Counted from the stretch's first letter, positions 44,974 to 55,072 are shown. The stretch is DNA of 64,000 bases from Aquincola tertiaricarbonis (GCF_023573145.1 NZ_CP097636.1:2976001-3040000), one strand, 5' to 3'. Notes: a model not told the origin generated them from the sequence alone. Numbers and translations: made by a program.

Positions 44974-46194
44974 ATGGCGACTGCTGCGGCCGCGAAGAAC
45001 ATCAAAGAGTTCGTCTTCGAGTGGGAAGGCAAGGACAAGAACGGCAAGACCGTGCGTGGTGAGATGCGCTCGGGCGGCGAGGCGGCCGTGAGCGCCACGC
45101 TGCGCCGCCAGGGCGTGATGATCACCAAGGTGAAGAAGCGCCGGATGTCGGGTGGCAAGGCCATCAAGCAGAAGGACATCGCGATCTTCACCCGCCAGCT
45201 GGCCACGATGATGAAGGCGGGCGTGCCGCTGCTGCAGGCCTTCGACATCGTCGGGCGTGGCAGCTCCAACCCCAAGCTCACCCGGCTGCTGAACGACGTG
45301 CGCTCCGACGTGGAGACCGGCACCAGCCTGTCGGCCGCGTTCCGCAAGCATCCGCTGTACTTCAATGCGCTGTATGCCAACCTGGTGGAAGCCGGCGAGG
45401 CCGGCGGCATCCTGGAGCAGCTGCTGGAGCGGCTGGCGCTGTACGAGGAGAAGACCCTCGCGCTGAAGTCCAAGATCAAGTCGGCGCTGATGTACCCGGT
45501 GGCGGTGATGGTGGTGGCCTTCATCGTGCTGACGGTGATCATGCTGTTCGTGATCCCGGCCTTCAAGGACGTGTTCAGCTCCTTCGGCGCTGACCTGCCG
45601 GCGCCCACGCTGGCGGTGATCGCGATGTCGGAGTTCTTCGTCTCGTACTGGTGGCTCATCTTCGGCGTGATGTTCGGCGGCGGCTACTTCTTCATGCAGA
45701 GCTGGCGCCGCAGCGAGAAGATGCAGATGGCCATGGACCGGTTGCTGCTGCGCATCCCGGTGTTCGGCGACCTGATCAACAAGAGCGTGATCGCCCGCTG
45801 GACGCGCACGCTGTCCACCATGTTCGCGGCCGGCGTGCCGCTGGTGGAGGCGCTCGACTCGGTGGGCGGGGCCGCCGGCAATGCGGTGTACGCCGAGGCC
45901 ACCGAGAAGATCCAGAAGGACGTGTCCACCGGCTCTGCACTGACCAATGCGATGCAGGCCACCGGAGTGTTCCCGACCATGGTGCTGCAGATGGCCTCCA
46001 TCGGCGAAGAATCCGGCTCGCTGGACCACATGCTGGGCAAGGCGGCCGAGTTCTACGAGGACGAGGTCGACGAGATGGTCAAGGGCCTGTCCAGCCTGAT
46101 GGAGCCGTTCATCATCGTCATCCTGGGTACGCTGATCGGCGGTATCGTGGTGTCGATGTACCTGCCCATCTTCAAGCTCGGCTCGGTCGTCTAG
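44974..46194 (+). CDS. pilC: Type IV pilus inner-membrane platform protein PilC
   Basis: 406 residues with two GspF/T2SF repeats (FTRQLATMMKAGVPLLQAFD and WTRTLSTMFAAGVPLVEALD) and three membrane helices (VAVMVVAFIVLTVIMLFVIP, WLIFGVMFGGGYFF, FIIVILGTLIGGIVVSMYLP). It anchors the PilB motor. Twenty nt after pilB. Confidence 0.96.
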   Translation: MATAAAAKNIKEFVFEWEGKDKNGKTVRGEMRSGGEAAVSATLRRQGVMITKVKKRRMSGGKAIKQKDIAIFTRQLATMMKAGVPLLQAFDIVGRGSSNPKLTRLLNDVRSDVETGTSLSAAFRKHPLYFNALYANLVEAGEAGGILEQLLERLALYEEKTLALKSKIKSALMYPVAVMVVAFIVLTVIMLFVIPAFKDVFSSFGADLPAPTLAVIAMSEFFVSYWWLIFGVMFGGGYFFMQSWRRSEKMQMAMDRLLLRIPVFGDLINKSVIARWTRTLSTMFAAGVPLVEALDSVGGAAGNAVYAEATEKIQKDVSTGSALTNAMQATGVFPTMVLQMASIGEESGSLDHMLGKAAEFYEDEVDEMVKGLSSLMEPFIIVILGTLIGGIVVSMYLPIFKLGSVV

Positions 46195-46198
46195 ACAA

Positions 46199-47134
46199 GT
46201 GCTGGCCGATCTTCCGCTCGACCTCCTGCTGTCGCCCTGGGTCCTGGCCCTGCTGGGCCTGTGCATCGGCAGCTTCCTCAACGTCGTCATCCACCGGCTG
46301 CCGCTCATCATCGAGCGGCAGTGGTGGGCCGACGTGTCGCACCAGCTGGGCGATGCCGACTCCTGGCGCCGCGTGTTCGCTGCCAAGGGCGAGCCGCCCG
46401 AGCCGCAGCAGCGCACCGCCAAGGCGCTGACCAGCGGCCTGGAGGCCCTGCCCCACCTGGGCATCGCCACGCCGCGCTCACGCTGCCCTTCCTGCGGCCA
46501 TGCCATTCGCTGGCACGAGAACCTGCCGTTGCTGGGCTGGCTGCGCCTGAAGGGCCGCTGCGCGGCCTGCGGCAGCCGCATCTCGGCGCGCTACCCGCTG
46601 ATCGAAGTGGCGACGGCGGCGCTGTTCGCCGCCATCGGCTGGCGTTTCGGTGCGCAGCCGGTGACGCTGCTGTGGTGCGCGGTGGCCGCCGTGCTGGTGG
46701 CACTGGCCGCCATCGACTGGGACACCACGGTGCTGCCCGACGCGCTGAACCTGCCGCTGCTGTGGGCCGGCCTGGTGGCCGCGGGGCTGGGGCTGACGCT
46801 GCCGCTGTCCACCGCGCTGTGGGGCGCCGTGGCGGGCTACCTGTCGCTGTGGTCGGTGTACTGGCTGTTCAAGCTCACCACCGGCAAGGAAGGCATGGGT
46901 TATGGCGACTTCAAGCTGCTGGCCGCGCTGGGCGCCTGGCTGGGCTGGCAGGCCATCGTGCCCATCCTGCTGATGTCGTCGGTGATCGGCGCGGTAGTGG
47001 GCATCGGCATGAAGCTGCGCGCCTCGCTGCGCGAAGGCCGCTACGTGCCCTTCGGCCCCTTCCTGGCCGGTGCCGGGTTGGTGGTGATGCTGGCCGGTAC
47101 CCCGACGGTGCTCGGCTGGATCGGCTGGAACTGA
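46199..47134 (+). CDS. pilD: Prepilin peptidase / N-methyltransferase PilD
   Basis: Cleaves and N-methylates type IV prepilins. GTG start at 46199, four nt after pilC. 311 residues: GLCIGSFLNVVIHRLP at the N-terminus, zinc-type tetracysteine CPSC ... CAAC (about 98-127), catalytic aspartates in AAIDWDTTVLPD and GMGYGDFKLLAALG, and about seven membrane helices. Confidence 0.96.
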   Translation: MLADLPLDLLLSPWVLALLGLCIGSFLNVVIHRLPLIIERQWWADVSHQLGDADSWRRVFAAKGEPPEPQQRTAKALTSGLEALPHLGIATPRSRCPSCGHAIRWHENLPLLGWLRLKGRCAACGSRISARYPLIEVATAALFAAIGWRFGAQPVTLLWCAVAAVLVALAAIDWDTTVLPDALNLPLLWAGLVAAGLGLTLPLSTALWGAVAGYLSLWSVYWLFKLTTGKEGMGYGDFKLLAALGAWLGWQAIVPILLMSSVIGAVVGIGMKLRASLREGRYVPFGPFLAGAGLVVMLAGTPTVLGWIGWN

Positions 47135-47141
47135 CTGTTCG

Positions 47142-47756
47142 ATGTCGCACCCCCTGCGCATCGGCCTGACCGGCGGCATCGGCAGCGGCAAGAGCACCGT
47201 GGCTGCGCAACTGGTGGCTCGCGGCGCGGTGCTGGTGGACACCGATGCGATCTCGCGTGCGCTCACCGCCGTGGGCGGTGCGGCGTTGCCGGCCATCGCG
47301 GCCGCCTTCGGGCCGCAGGCCATCGGCGCCGATGGCGCGCTGGACCGCGACCACATGCGCCAGCAAGTGTTCGCCGACCCGGCCATGCGCCAGCGGCTGG
47401 AAGCCATCCTGCACCCGATGATCGGCGCCGAGACGATGCGGCAGGCCGAAGACGCGGGCGAACGGCCCATCGTCTTCGACGTGCCGCTGCTGACCGAATC
47501 GGCCCACTGGCGCGAGCGTGTGCACAAGGTGCTGGTGGTGGACTGCCGCGAGGCCACGCAGGTGGCGCGGGTGATGCGCCGCTCGGGCTGGGCCGAAGAA
47601 ACCGTGCAGCGTGTGGTGGCCCAACAGGCCACGCGGGCGGCGCGGCGGGCCATCGCCGATGCCGTGATCTTCAATGAAGGGCTGACCCTGGAACAGCTCG
47701 ATACCCAGGTACAGCGCCTGTGGCAGGCCTGGGGCGCGGACCGTGTGAAACAATAA
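47142..47756 (+). CDS. coaE: Dephospho-CoA kinase
   Basis: Final step of CoA synthesis. 204 residues; P-loop GLTGGIGSGKST near the start, VLVDTDAISRALTAVGG, and PIVFDVPLLTES. Follows pilD closely, a common arrangement in beta- and gammaproteobacteria. Confidence 0.96.
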   Translation: MSHPLRIGLTGGIGSGKSTVAAQLVARGAVLVDTDAISRALTAVGGAALPAIAAAFGPQAIGADGALDRDHMRQQVFADPAMRQRLEAILHPMIGAETMRQAEDAGERPIVFDVPLLTESAHWRERVHKVLVVDCREATQVARVMRRSGWAEETVQRVVAQQATRAARRAIADAVIFNEGLTLEQLDTQVQRLWQAWGADRVKQ

Positions 47757-47783
47757 GCAGAGCCCTATTCACCGGCCTGCATC

Positions 47784-48539
47784 TTGGTTCTCTACGAATA
47801 CCCGTTCAACGAAGGCATCCGCACGATGCTGCGCCTGGAGCACCTGTTCAACAGGCTCGGCCAGCTGGTGTCGCGCGACGCCACGGTGGACCACCACTTC
47901 GCGCTGGCCACGCTGTTCGAGATCATGGACGTCGCCTCGCGCGCCGACCTGAAGTCCGACCTGCTCAAGGAGCTGGACCGCCACCGCGCGCTGCTGGAAA
48001 GCTACCGCGGCAACCCCGCCATCTCGGAAGCGGCGCTCGACGTCGTCACCGGGCGGCTGGACCACGCCTTCAACGGCCTGAACGGCATGGACGGCAAGGC
48101 CGGCCACCAGCTCAACGGCAACGAGTGGCTGATGAGCATCCGCAGCCGCATCGGCATTCCCGGGGGCACCTGCGAATTCGACCTGCCCGCCTACCACGCC
48201 TGGCAGCAGCATGAGCCGGCGCGCCGCCGCGCCGACCTGATCGGCTGGATCGACACCATGCGGCCGCTGGCCGATGCGCTGCATGTGCTGCTGGGCCTGC
48301 TGCGCGACAGCGGCGTGCCGCACAAGGTGGTGGCCACCGGCGGCCAGTTCCAGCGCAGCCTGCCGCAAGGCAAGACCTACCACCTGCTGCGGGTGCGGCT
48401 GCCGGCCGACCCCGAGCTGGTGCCCGAGATCACCGGCCACCGGCTGATGGTGTCGGTGCGGCTGATGCGCCACGATGAAGAAGGCCGCCTGCGCCCGGTG
48501 GCCGAGGACTGCAGCTTCGAACTGACGCTCTGCGCATGA
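47784..48539 (+). CDS. zapD: Cell division protein ZapD
   Basis: Bundles FtsZ filaments. 251 residues; the conserved N-terminus [20 protein letters not shown] requires the TTG at 47784 as start, since no ATG or GTG lies in frame nearby. Middle [12 protein letters not shown] and C-terminal region with [16 protein letters not shown] are typical. Overlaps yacG by 4 nt. Confidence 0.93.
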   Translation: MVLYEYPFNEGIRTMLRLEHLFNRLGQLVSRDATVDHHFALATLFEIMDVASRADLKSDLLKELDRHRALLESYRGNPAISEAALDVVTGRLDHAFNGLNGMDGKAGHQLNGNEWLMSIRSRIGIPGGTCEFDLPAYHAWQQHEPARRRADLIGWIDTMRPLADALHVLLGLLRDSGVPHKVVATGGQFQRSLPQGKTYHLLRVRLPADPELVPEITGHRLMVSVRLMRHDEEGRLRPVAEDCSFELTLCA

Positions 48540-48745
48540 CCCGCACGGTGAAATGCCCTGCCTGTGGCGGGCCCAGCCTGTACGCGCCCGAGAACAAGTG
48601 GCGCCCCTTCTGCAGCGAGCGCTGCCGCACCGCCGACCTGGGCGCCTGGGCCGAGGGCCGCTACCGGCTGCCCGCCGAATCGCAGGACCCGGACGCAGAA
48701 ACGCCGGCGGCGCCCGAGGGCACGCGCCGGCGCGACGAGTTCTAG
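48536..48745 (+). CDS. yacG: DNA gyrase inhibitor YacG
   Basis: 69 residues with a C-x2-C ... C-x3-C zinc finger (C7, C10, C26, C30; [16 protein letters not shown]) and [13 protein letters not shown]. The C-terminal tail is acidic and disordered. Last gene of the pilBCD-coaE-zapD unit. Confidence 0.95.
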   Translation: MTRTVKCPACGGPSLYAPENKWRPFCSERCRTADLGAWAEGRYRLPAESQDPDAETPAAPEGTRRRDEF

Positions 48746-48756
48746 GGTTTCAGTCC

Positions 48757-48826
48757 CGCCGGGCCGCCCGAAGGGACTGAGATCCCCCTTGGGGGGGCGC
48801 GAGCCCTGCGAGCTTGGGGGCGAACA
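48757..48826. repeat. Dispersed GC-rich intergenic repeat, copy 2
   Basis: Fills the convergent gap between yacG and rpoN. Shares GCCGGGCCGCCC, GGGGGGGCGCGAGC and TGCGAGCTTGGGGGCGA with copy 1, in the same orientation. Confidence 0.65.
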
Positions 48827-50263
48827 TCAGACCCGCGCCTCCAGGCCAGCCGACACGGTCGGCGTCGGCCGCTGACGGCGCATTTCCACCGCGGGCAGCT
48901 TGAGCTGCTGGCGGTACTTGGTGACGGTGCGGCGCGCCACGTGAAAGCCCTGGCGCTTGAGCATCGCGGCCAGCTGCACGTCCGACAGCGGCTCGTTCGG
49001 CGCCTCTTCCTCGATCAGCTCACGGATGACGCCGCGGATGGCGGTGGTGGAGGCCTGACCACCGCTGTGCGTGGGCAGCGAGCGCGAGAAGAAGTACTTC
49101 AGCTCGAACACGCCGGACGGCGTGGCCATGTACTTGTTGTTGGTCACGCGGCAGACGGTGGATTCGTGCAGGCCCACTTCCTGCGCGATGTCGCGCAGCG
49201 CCAGCGGCTTCATCGCCATCGGGCCGTATTCGAAGAAGTGCCGCTGGTGGCGCACGATGGCATTGGCCACGTCCAGGATGGTCGCGAAGCGCTGCTCCAC
49301 GTTGCGCAGCGTCCAGCGCGCTTCGCGCAGGTGGGCGGCCAGGTCGGTCTGGCCGGTGTCGCGGTGGCGCTGGAACAGGTCGGCATACAGGCGGTTCAGG
49401 CGCACACGCGGCACCACCTCGGGGTTGAGCGTGGTGATCCAGTTGTTGCCGCGACCTCGGCGCACGATGACATCGGGCGTCACATACGGCGTACGCGAAG
49501 CATCGAAGCGCGAGCCTGGGCGCGGGTCGAACTGGCGGATGCGGTCGCATGCAGCCTCCACCTCGGCCGGCGTCGAATCGACCAGCGCTGCCAGCTTGTG
49601 AAACTCGCGCATGGCCATGCGCTGCAGCGGCTGGGCCAGCACCTTGCGGGCCAGTGCGCGCTGGCGCTCGTCCTCGATCAGCACCGTCTGCAGTTGCAGG
49701 CACTCGGCCAGGTCGCGGGCACCGATGCCCAGCGGGTCCAGCGCCTGCACCCGGGCCAGGGCGACGCGGATCTCGTCGATGGTGGTGGCGGGCTCCAGCT
49801 CGGCCATCGCACACAGCTCGTCCAGCGGCTGCCGCAGGTAGCCATCGTCGTCCAGCGATTCCACCAGCATCGCGGCCAGCACGCGGTCGCGCTCGTTCAA
49901 CGGCATCACGTTGAGCTGGGTGTGAAGGTGCTGGCGGAGCGACACGCTTTGCGGCACCAGGTCGATCAGCGAGATGTCGCCGTCGGACGCAGGGCCATGG
50001 CCGCCGCCGGCCGACATCGTCCAGGCCTGGGCTTCCCACGGGTCGGCGGACACGTCCACATCGCCGTGGTCTTCAGCCTCGGCGCTGGGGGTGGAGAGGT
50101 CTTCGTTTTCTTCTTCGAGGAAAGGGTTGCCATCGACCGCCTGCTGCACTTCCTGCGCGAAATCCAGCGACGACAGCTGGAGCAGGCGCACCGCGTGCTG
50201 GAGGCGGGGCGTGACGGTCTGGGTTTGGCGGCGCTCGATGCGCATGTGCAGTGCGGCGGTCAT
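48827..50263 (-). CDS. rpoN: RNA polymerase sigma-54 factor
   Basis: 478 residues with all three regions: the Gln/Leu-rich N-terminus (TPRLQHAVRLLQLSSLDFAQ), a central core-binding region, the HTH (LALRDIAQEVGLHESTVCRV then NKYMATPSGVFELKYFFSRS), and the RpoN box ARRTVTKYRQQLKLPA. It stands alone here rather than in the usual lptB-rpoN-hpf cluster, so it may be a second rpoN. An NtrC-type activator gene lies 1.4 kb away. Confidence 0.94.
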   Translation of the reverse strand: MTAALHMRIERRQTQTVTPRLQHAVRLLQLSSLDFAQEVQQAVDGNPFLEEENEDLSTPSAEAEDHGDVDVSADPWEAQAWTMSAGGGHGPASDGDISLIDLVPQSVSLRQHLHTQLNVMPLNERDRVLAAMLVESLDDDGYLRQPLDELCAMAELEPATTIDEIRVALARVQALDPLGIGARDLAECLQLQTVLIEDERQRALARKVLAQPLQRMAMREFHKLAALVDSTPAEVEAACDRIRQFDPRPGSRFDASRTPYVTPDVIVRRGRGNNWITTLNPEVVPRVRLNRLYADLFQRHRDTGQTDLAAHLREARWTLRNVEQRFATILDVANAIVRHQRHFFEYGPMAMKPLALRDIAQEVGLHESTVCRVTNNKYMATPSGVFELKYFFSRSLPTHSGGQASTTAIRGVIRELIEEEAPNEPLSDVQLAAMLKRQGFHVARRTVTKYRQQLKLPAVEMRRQRPTPTVSAGLEARV

Positions 50264-50478
50264 GCAATCTCCTGGGGCCGGTAGGCGTTAGAAACAGTGT
50301 CGCGGCGCCCCCCCGCGCCGCGCCTAGGCCGATGCGGGCGCTTGATGTAGGTGTGATCCGACAGTGTTTTCACGCCTGATCACGACAGCTCACAGACCGT
50401 TGCCGCCGAAAAAATGCAGGCAGCCCGCGTGGCAGGCACGGCGGCTGCAGACAGACGGCGCCACTTGCCCACCGCGCC

Positions 50479-51603
50479 ATGTCCACCACCACCCCCGAAG
50501 AGCTGCCACCTGCCCTGGTCTACGTCAGCGACGACAGCCCCGGCTGGCGCCGCATCACGCGCGGCAAGCACTTCGGCTACCTCGATCAGCAGGGCCGGCC
50601 GGTGAAGGACGAGCGGCAGCTGCAGCGCATCCGCTCGCTGGCCATACCGCCCGCTTACACCGATGTGTGGATCTGCCCCAAGCCCAATGGCCACCTGCAG
50701 GCCAGCGGCCGCGACGCGAAGGGCCGCAAGCAGTACCGCTACCACGCGCTGTGGCATGCGCACCAGGGGCAAAGCAAGTTCGAGCGGCTGCAGCAGTTCG
50801 GCGCGGTGCTGCCCGCCATCCGCCGCCGGGTGGAACGTGACCTGGGCCAGCCGGGCCTGCCGCGCAGCAAGGTGCTGGCGGCACTGGTGCGCCTGCTCGA
50901 CACCACCTACCTGCGCATCGGCAACGACGAATACGCCCGGCAGAACGGCTCCTTCGGTCTGACCACGCTGCGCCGCCGGCATGCCGCGGTCAAGGGCAGC
51001 GTGCTCAAGCTCAACTTCCGCGGCAAGAGCGGCGTGGCGCAGGAGGTGGCGGTGGAAGACGCCAGGCTGGCCCGCATCGTGCGCCGCTGCCAGTCGCTGC
51101 CGGGGCAGTCGCTGTTCCGCTACCTCGATGAAGAGGGCCAGGTGCACGGCATCGACTCGTCCGACGTCAACGGCTACCTGCGCGAGATCGCAGGCGAAGA
51201 CTTCAGCGCCAAGGACTTCCGCACCTGGCATGCCAGCGCGCTGGCGCTGGAGCGCCTGCTGCCCTGCGACCGACCCGGCACTGTGCGCGAGCTGCGGGTG
51301 CTGACCAAGCAGGTGATCGGCGAGGTGGCGGCCCACCTGGGCCACACCATTGCCGTGTGCCGCAAGTCGTACGTGCACCATGCGGTGCTCAGCAGCTTCG
51401 AGCGTGGCAACCTGGCCGATCTGTGCCGCGCGCGCCAGCGTGGCGGCCGCGGCCTGCTGGCACGCGAGCGAAGCCTGCTCGCGCTGATGGCGGCCGAGCA
51501 GCAGGCGCTGGAACAGCCCACCGCGCTGCTGGCGCGTTCCCTGGCAGCCAAAAGGGCCGGCTCACGACGAGCGCGCACGGGCCAGAGTGCCAGCGCTCCA
51601 TAA
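50479..51603 (+). CDS. DNA topoisomerase IB
   Basis: Eukaryote/poxvirus-like type IB enzyme that relaxes supercoils through a 3'-phosphotyrosine. 374 residues; N-terminal DDSPGWRRITRGKHFGYLD, LRIGNDEYARQNGSFGLTTL, SVLKLNFRGKSGVAQEV, TWHASALALE, and the nucleophile Tyr298 in CRKSYVHHAVL. Such genes are scattered among bacteria. Divergent from rpoN across about 215 bp. Confidence 0.94.
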   Translation: MSTTTPEELPPALVYVSDDSPGWRRITRGKHFGYLDQQGRPVKDERQLQRIRSLAIPPAYTDVWICPKPNGHLQASGRDAKGRKQYRYHALWHAHQGQSKFERLQQFGAVLPAIRRRVERDLGQPGLPRSKVLAALVRLLDTTYLRIGNDEYARQNGSFGLTTLRRRHAAVKGSVLKLNFRGKSGVAQEVAVEDARLARIVRRCQSLPGQSLFRYLDEEGQVHGIDSSDVNGYLREIAGEDFSAKDFRTWHASALALERLLPCDRPGTVRELRVLTKQVIGEVAAHLGHTIAVCRKSYVHHAVLSSFERGNLADLCRARQRGGRGLLARERSLLALMAAEQQALEQPTALLARSLAAKRAGSRRARTGQSASAP

Positions 51604-51645
51604 TCCGGGTTTTGTAACGCGGCCCCTGCCGCGCCTCGGGTAGTT

Positions 51646-53019
51646 ATGGGACACGCACTGATCGTCGAAGACGACCCGGACGTCGCCGAAACCATGGCGG
51701 CATTGATGGCTGCCGAGGGCTTCACCGCCGTCACGGCTCGAACACTGAAGGACGCGCGCCGGCAGCTGGCCATGCGCGCGCCGGACCTGGTGCTGCTGGA
51801 CCTGCAGCTGCCCGACGGCCAGGGCCTGGACCTGCTGAAGGACACCGACCAGCTGGCCAACACCGAGGTGGTGCTGGTCACCGGCCATGCCAGCATCGAG
51901 ACCTCGATCCAGGCGCTGCGCCTGGGCGTGGCCGACTACCTGGTCAAGCCTTTCAACATCAAGCAGCTGCAGGGCATCCTGTCGCGGCTGATGCGCCCCT
52001 CGGCCTTGAAGGCCGAGCTGGAAGATCTGCGCGCCGAACTGGAACGCAGCGGCCGCTTCGGCCACATGGTGGGCCGCTCGCCGGTGATGCGCCAGGTGTA
52101 CGAGCAGATCGCCCGCGTGGCGGGCTCGGCCGTCACGGTGCTGATCACCGGTGAAAGCGGCAGCGGCAAGGAAGTGGCCGCGCGCACCATCCACGACCTG
52201 AGCCGCCGCCGCCACCAGCCCTTCCTGGCGGTGAATTGCGGTGCCATCTCGCCGCACCTGATCGAAAGCGAGATCTTCGGCCACGAGAAGGGCAGCTTCA
52301 CCGGCGCCGACCGCCAGCACCTGGGCTTTTTCGAACGCGCCCACGGCGGCACGCTGTTCCTGGACGAAGTGACCGAGATGCCGCCCGAGCTGCAGGTCAA
52401 GCTGCTGCGGGTGCTGGAAACGGGCAGCTTCATGCGCGTGGGCAGCACCACGCCGGTGGAAACCGACGTGCGCGTGATCGCCGCCACCAACCGCGTGCCC
52501 ACCGAAGCGGTGGCCAGCGGCAAGCTGCGCGAAGACCTGATGTACCGGCTGGACGTGTTCCCGATCCGCATGCCTTCGCTGCATGAGCGGCCGGACGACA
52601 TCCCGATGCTGGCCGAGCACTTCCTGCAGGACATCGGCCGCCGCGAAGGCGTGGCCAAGCGCTTCCTGCCCAGCGCCATCAGCGCCCTCACCCGCCACCG
52701 CTGGCCGGGCAACGTGCGCGACCTGCGCAATGCGGTGCAGCGCATCTACCTGATGGCCGATGGCCGCGACATCGACGACGAGTGGCTGCAGCCCGGCGTG
52801 CCCGGCAGTGCCGGCGCCCGCCCGCCGGCCGGCGCCGCGGCAGCCGACGATGGCGAGACGCTGGTGGTGCGCATCGGCCAGCCGCTGGCCGAGATCGAGC
52901 GGGCGGTGATCCTGGCCACGCTCAAGCGCTTCGACCACCACAAGGAACGCACCGCCGCCGCGCTGGGCGTGAGCCTGAAGACGCTCTACAACCGGCTCAA
53001 GGAATACGCCGAGAAGTAG
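51646..53019 (+). CDS. NtrC-family sigma-54-dependent response regulator
   Basis: 457 residues: receiver (1-120) with acidic pocket E8-D9-D10, acceptor D52 (LLDLQLPDG) and K in DYLVKPF; AAA+ domain with GESGSGKE, the sigma-54 contact loop as GSFTGA instead of GAFTGA, and GGTLFLDEVTEMP; Fis-type HTH at the end (ERTAAALGVSLKTLYNRL). No sensor kinase is adjacent. Its targets are unknown; its 3' end overlaps the convergent LysR gene by 23 nt. Confidence 0.93.
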   Translation: MGHALIVEDDPDVAETMAALMAAEGFTAVTARTLKDARRQLAMRAPDLVLLDLQLPDGQGLDLLKDTDQLANTEVVLVTGHASIETSIQALRLGVADYLVKPFNIKQLQGILSRLMRPSALKAELEDLRAELERSGRFGHMVGRSPVMRQVYEQIARVAGSAVTVLITGESGSGKEVAARTIHDLSRRRHQPFLAVNCGAISPHLIESEIFGHEKGSFTGADRQHLGFFERAHGGTLFLDEVTEMPPELQVKLLRVLETGSFMRVGSTTPVETDVRVIAATNRVPTEAVASGKLREDLMYRLDVFPIRMPSLHERPDDIPMLAEHFLQDIGRREGVAKRFLPSAISALTRHRWPGNVRDLRNAVQRIYLMADGRDIDDEWLQPGVPGSAGARPPAGAAAADDGETLVVRIGQPLAEIERAVILATLKRFDHHKERTAAALGVSLKTLYNRLKEYAEK

Positions 53020-53941
53020 CCGGCGCGGCCGCCGCATCCGGCATGGCGGCCGCCAGCTCGGCCACCAGCGCCCAGATGCGCTGGGCGGCCGGCGACAACG
53101 AGCGGTTGCGCCGCGCCACCAGCACGATGCGCCGGCGCAGCGGCGGATGCAACGGCACCGCGCACAGGGCCTGCCCATCGGGTAGCGGCAGCGACAGCGC
53201 CGGCAGGATGGACAGGCCCAGCCCCTCGGCCACCATGCGGAAGGCGGTGGTGGCGTTGCCCACGTCCAGAACCACCCGGGCGGGCGCGCCCCGCGCCGCC
53301 GGCAAGGCGCGCAGGGCTTCGTCGATCAAGGGACGGCTGCCCGAGGTGTGGTCCAGCAGCACCAGCGGCTGGCCCGCCAGCGCGGCCAGCGGCACCCGGG
53401 CCCGCGCCGCCAGCGGATGACCGGCCGGGCACACCAGCACGAAGCCTTCTTCGAACACCGGCTGCTGGTCCAAGTCGTCCATCTGCTCGCCGCCCACCAC
53501 CACCGCAAAGTCGACCGCGCCGCTGCGCACGCTTTCCAGCGCCAGGCGCTGGGCCTGGTCGGTCAGCAGCACCTGGATGTCGGGGTGGCGCTGCAGCGCG
53601 GCCGACAGGCAGCGCGGCATCAGCCCGGCCGAGACGGTGGGCGCGCTGGCCACCCGCACCACGCCGCGCGCCTGGGCGCCCAGGGCCTGGGTGCGGGCCA
53701 GCAGCTCCTGCAGCTCGCCGAGCACCCGGCGCAGTGGCCCCACCAGGGCCTCGCCGGCCGGGGTCAGCAGCACCTCGCGGGTGGTGCGGTCCAGCAGCTT
53801 CAGACCCAGCTCGGCCTCCAGCGCGCGGATGCTCTGGCTGACCGCCGGCTGCGACAGGCCGATGGCATCACCCGCGCGGGCAAAGCCGCCTTCATCGGCG
53901 ATGGCCAGCAGGACCTGCAGCTGCCGCAGGCTCACATTCAT
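52997..53941 (-). CDS. LysR-family transcriptional regulator
   Basis: ATG 53941 gives 314 residues: winged HTH VSLRQLQVLLAIADEGGFAR with GLSQPAVSQSIRALEAELG, then a periplasmic-binding-like effector domain (about 90-295). The gene is divergent from the BASS transporter 90 nt away, the classic arrangement for a LysR regulator of its neighbour. Effector unknown. Confidence 0.93.
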   Translation of the reverse strand: MNVSLRQLQVLLAIADEGGFARAGDAIGLSQPAVSQSIRALEAELGLKLLDRTTREVLLTPAGEALVGPLRRVLGELQELLARTQALGAQARGVVRVASAPTVSAGLMPRCLSAALQRHPDIQVLLTDQAQRLALESVRSGAVDFAVVVGGEQMDDLDQQPVFEEGFVLVCPAGHPLAARARVPLAALAGQPLVLLDHTSGSRPLIDEALRALPAARGAPARVVLDVGNATTAFRMVAEGLGLSILPALSLPLPDGQALCAVPLHPPLRRRIVLVARRNRSLSPAAQRIWALVAELAAAMPDAAAAPATSRRIP

Positions 53942-54031
53942 AAGCCGATTGGATGAGCTAATCCCATCAATCCATTTTACAAACGGCCCGGTGCCGCCTG
54001 TAATCCAGGCTCTGCTCCCGGAACCTTCGAC

Positions 54032-55072
54032 ATGCGCCGACCCGCCTTTCTCCCCGACAACTTCGTGCTGATGCTGCTGGCCACGGTGGCGCTGGCCAGC
54101 CTGCTGCCGGTGCAGGGCACCAGCGCGCAGGTGGTGAAGTGGCTGACCAATGCCGCGGTGGCGGGCCTTTTCTTCCTGCACGGGGCCAAGCTGTCGCGTG
54201 AGGCGGTGGTGGCCGGCCTGTTGCACTGGCGGCTGCACCTCACGGTGTTCAGCGCCACCTTCGTGCTGTTTCCCATCCTGGGCCTGGCGCTGCGGCCGTT
54301 GTTCGAGCCGCTGATCGGCCCCACGCTGTACCTGGGCGTGCTGTTCATCTGTGCGCTGCCGTCCACGGTGCAGTCGTCCATCGCCTTCACCTCCATCGCC
54401 AAGGGCAACGTGCCGGCGGCCATGTGCAGCGCCTCCACGTCCAACATCGCCGGCATCGCGCTCACGCCGCTGCTGATCGCGGCGATGGCCTCCACCAGCT
54501 CGGCCAGCAGCGGCGCCGCGGGCGTGATCTCGTGGCAGTCGGCCGCCGGCATCGTGGGCCTGCTGCTGTTGCCCTTCGTGGCCGGGCAGATCGCGCAGCG
54601 CTGGATCGGTGGCTGGGTGGCGCGCCACCGCGGCATGCTGAAGTGGTTCGACCAGGGCTCCATCCTGCTGGTGGTCTATTCGGCCCTCAGTGAGGCCACG
54701 GTGGAGGGCCTGTACCACCAGGTGAGCCTGGGCACGCTGGGCCTGCTGGTGCTGATCAGCGCGCTGCTGCTGTTCGTGGTGATGGGCGTGCTGGTGCTGT
54801 TCAGCCGCCGCACGGGCTTCAGCCGCGCGGATGAAGTGGCCATCGTGTTCTGCGGCTCGAAGAAGACACTGGCCAGCGGCGTGCCGATGGCGCAGATCCT
54901 GTTCGCGGGCCAGGCCGTGGGCCTGATCGTGCTGCCCATCATGGTGTTCCACCAGCTGCAGCTGATGGTGTGCGCCTCGCTGGCCAAGCGTTATGCGCGC
55001 CGGGCCGAGGCCGCCGAGGCACAGGCCGCTGCCGGCACGGCCACGCCGGCCGCCCCGGCGGCACGGCCCTGA
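54032..55072 (+). CDS. Bile acid:sodium symporter family protein
   Basis: 346 residues, about nine or ten membrane helices. Family marks of the BASS/SBF-like group (YfeH type): LTNAAVAGLFFLHGAKLS, FICALPSTVQSSIAFTSIAKG, SASTSNIAGIALTPLL and VFCGSKKTLASGVPMAQIL. Transports an organic anion with sodium; the substrate in bacteria is usually not a bile acid. The C-terminal tail is Ala/Pro-rich. Probably controlled by the divergent LysR regulator. Confidence 0.9.
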   Translation: MRRPAFLPDNFVLMLLATVALASLLPVQGTSAQVVKWLTNAAVAGLFFLHGAKLSREAVVAGLLHWRLHLTVFSATFVLFPILGLALRPLFEPLIGPTLYLGVLFICALPSTVQSSIAFTSIAKGNVPAAMCSASTSNIAGIALTPLLIAAMASTSSASSGAAGVISWQSAAGIVGLLLLPFVAGQIAQRWIGGWVARHRGMLKWFDQGSILLVVYSALSEATVEGLYHQVSLGTLGLLVLISALLLFVVMGVLVLFSRRTGFSRADEVAIVFCGSKKTLASGVPMAQILFAGQAVGLIVLPIMVFHQLQLMVCASLAKRYARRAEAAEAQAAAGTATPAAPAARP

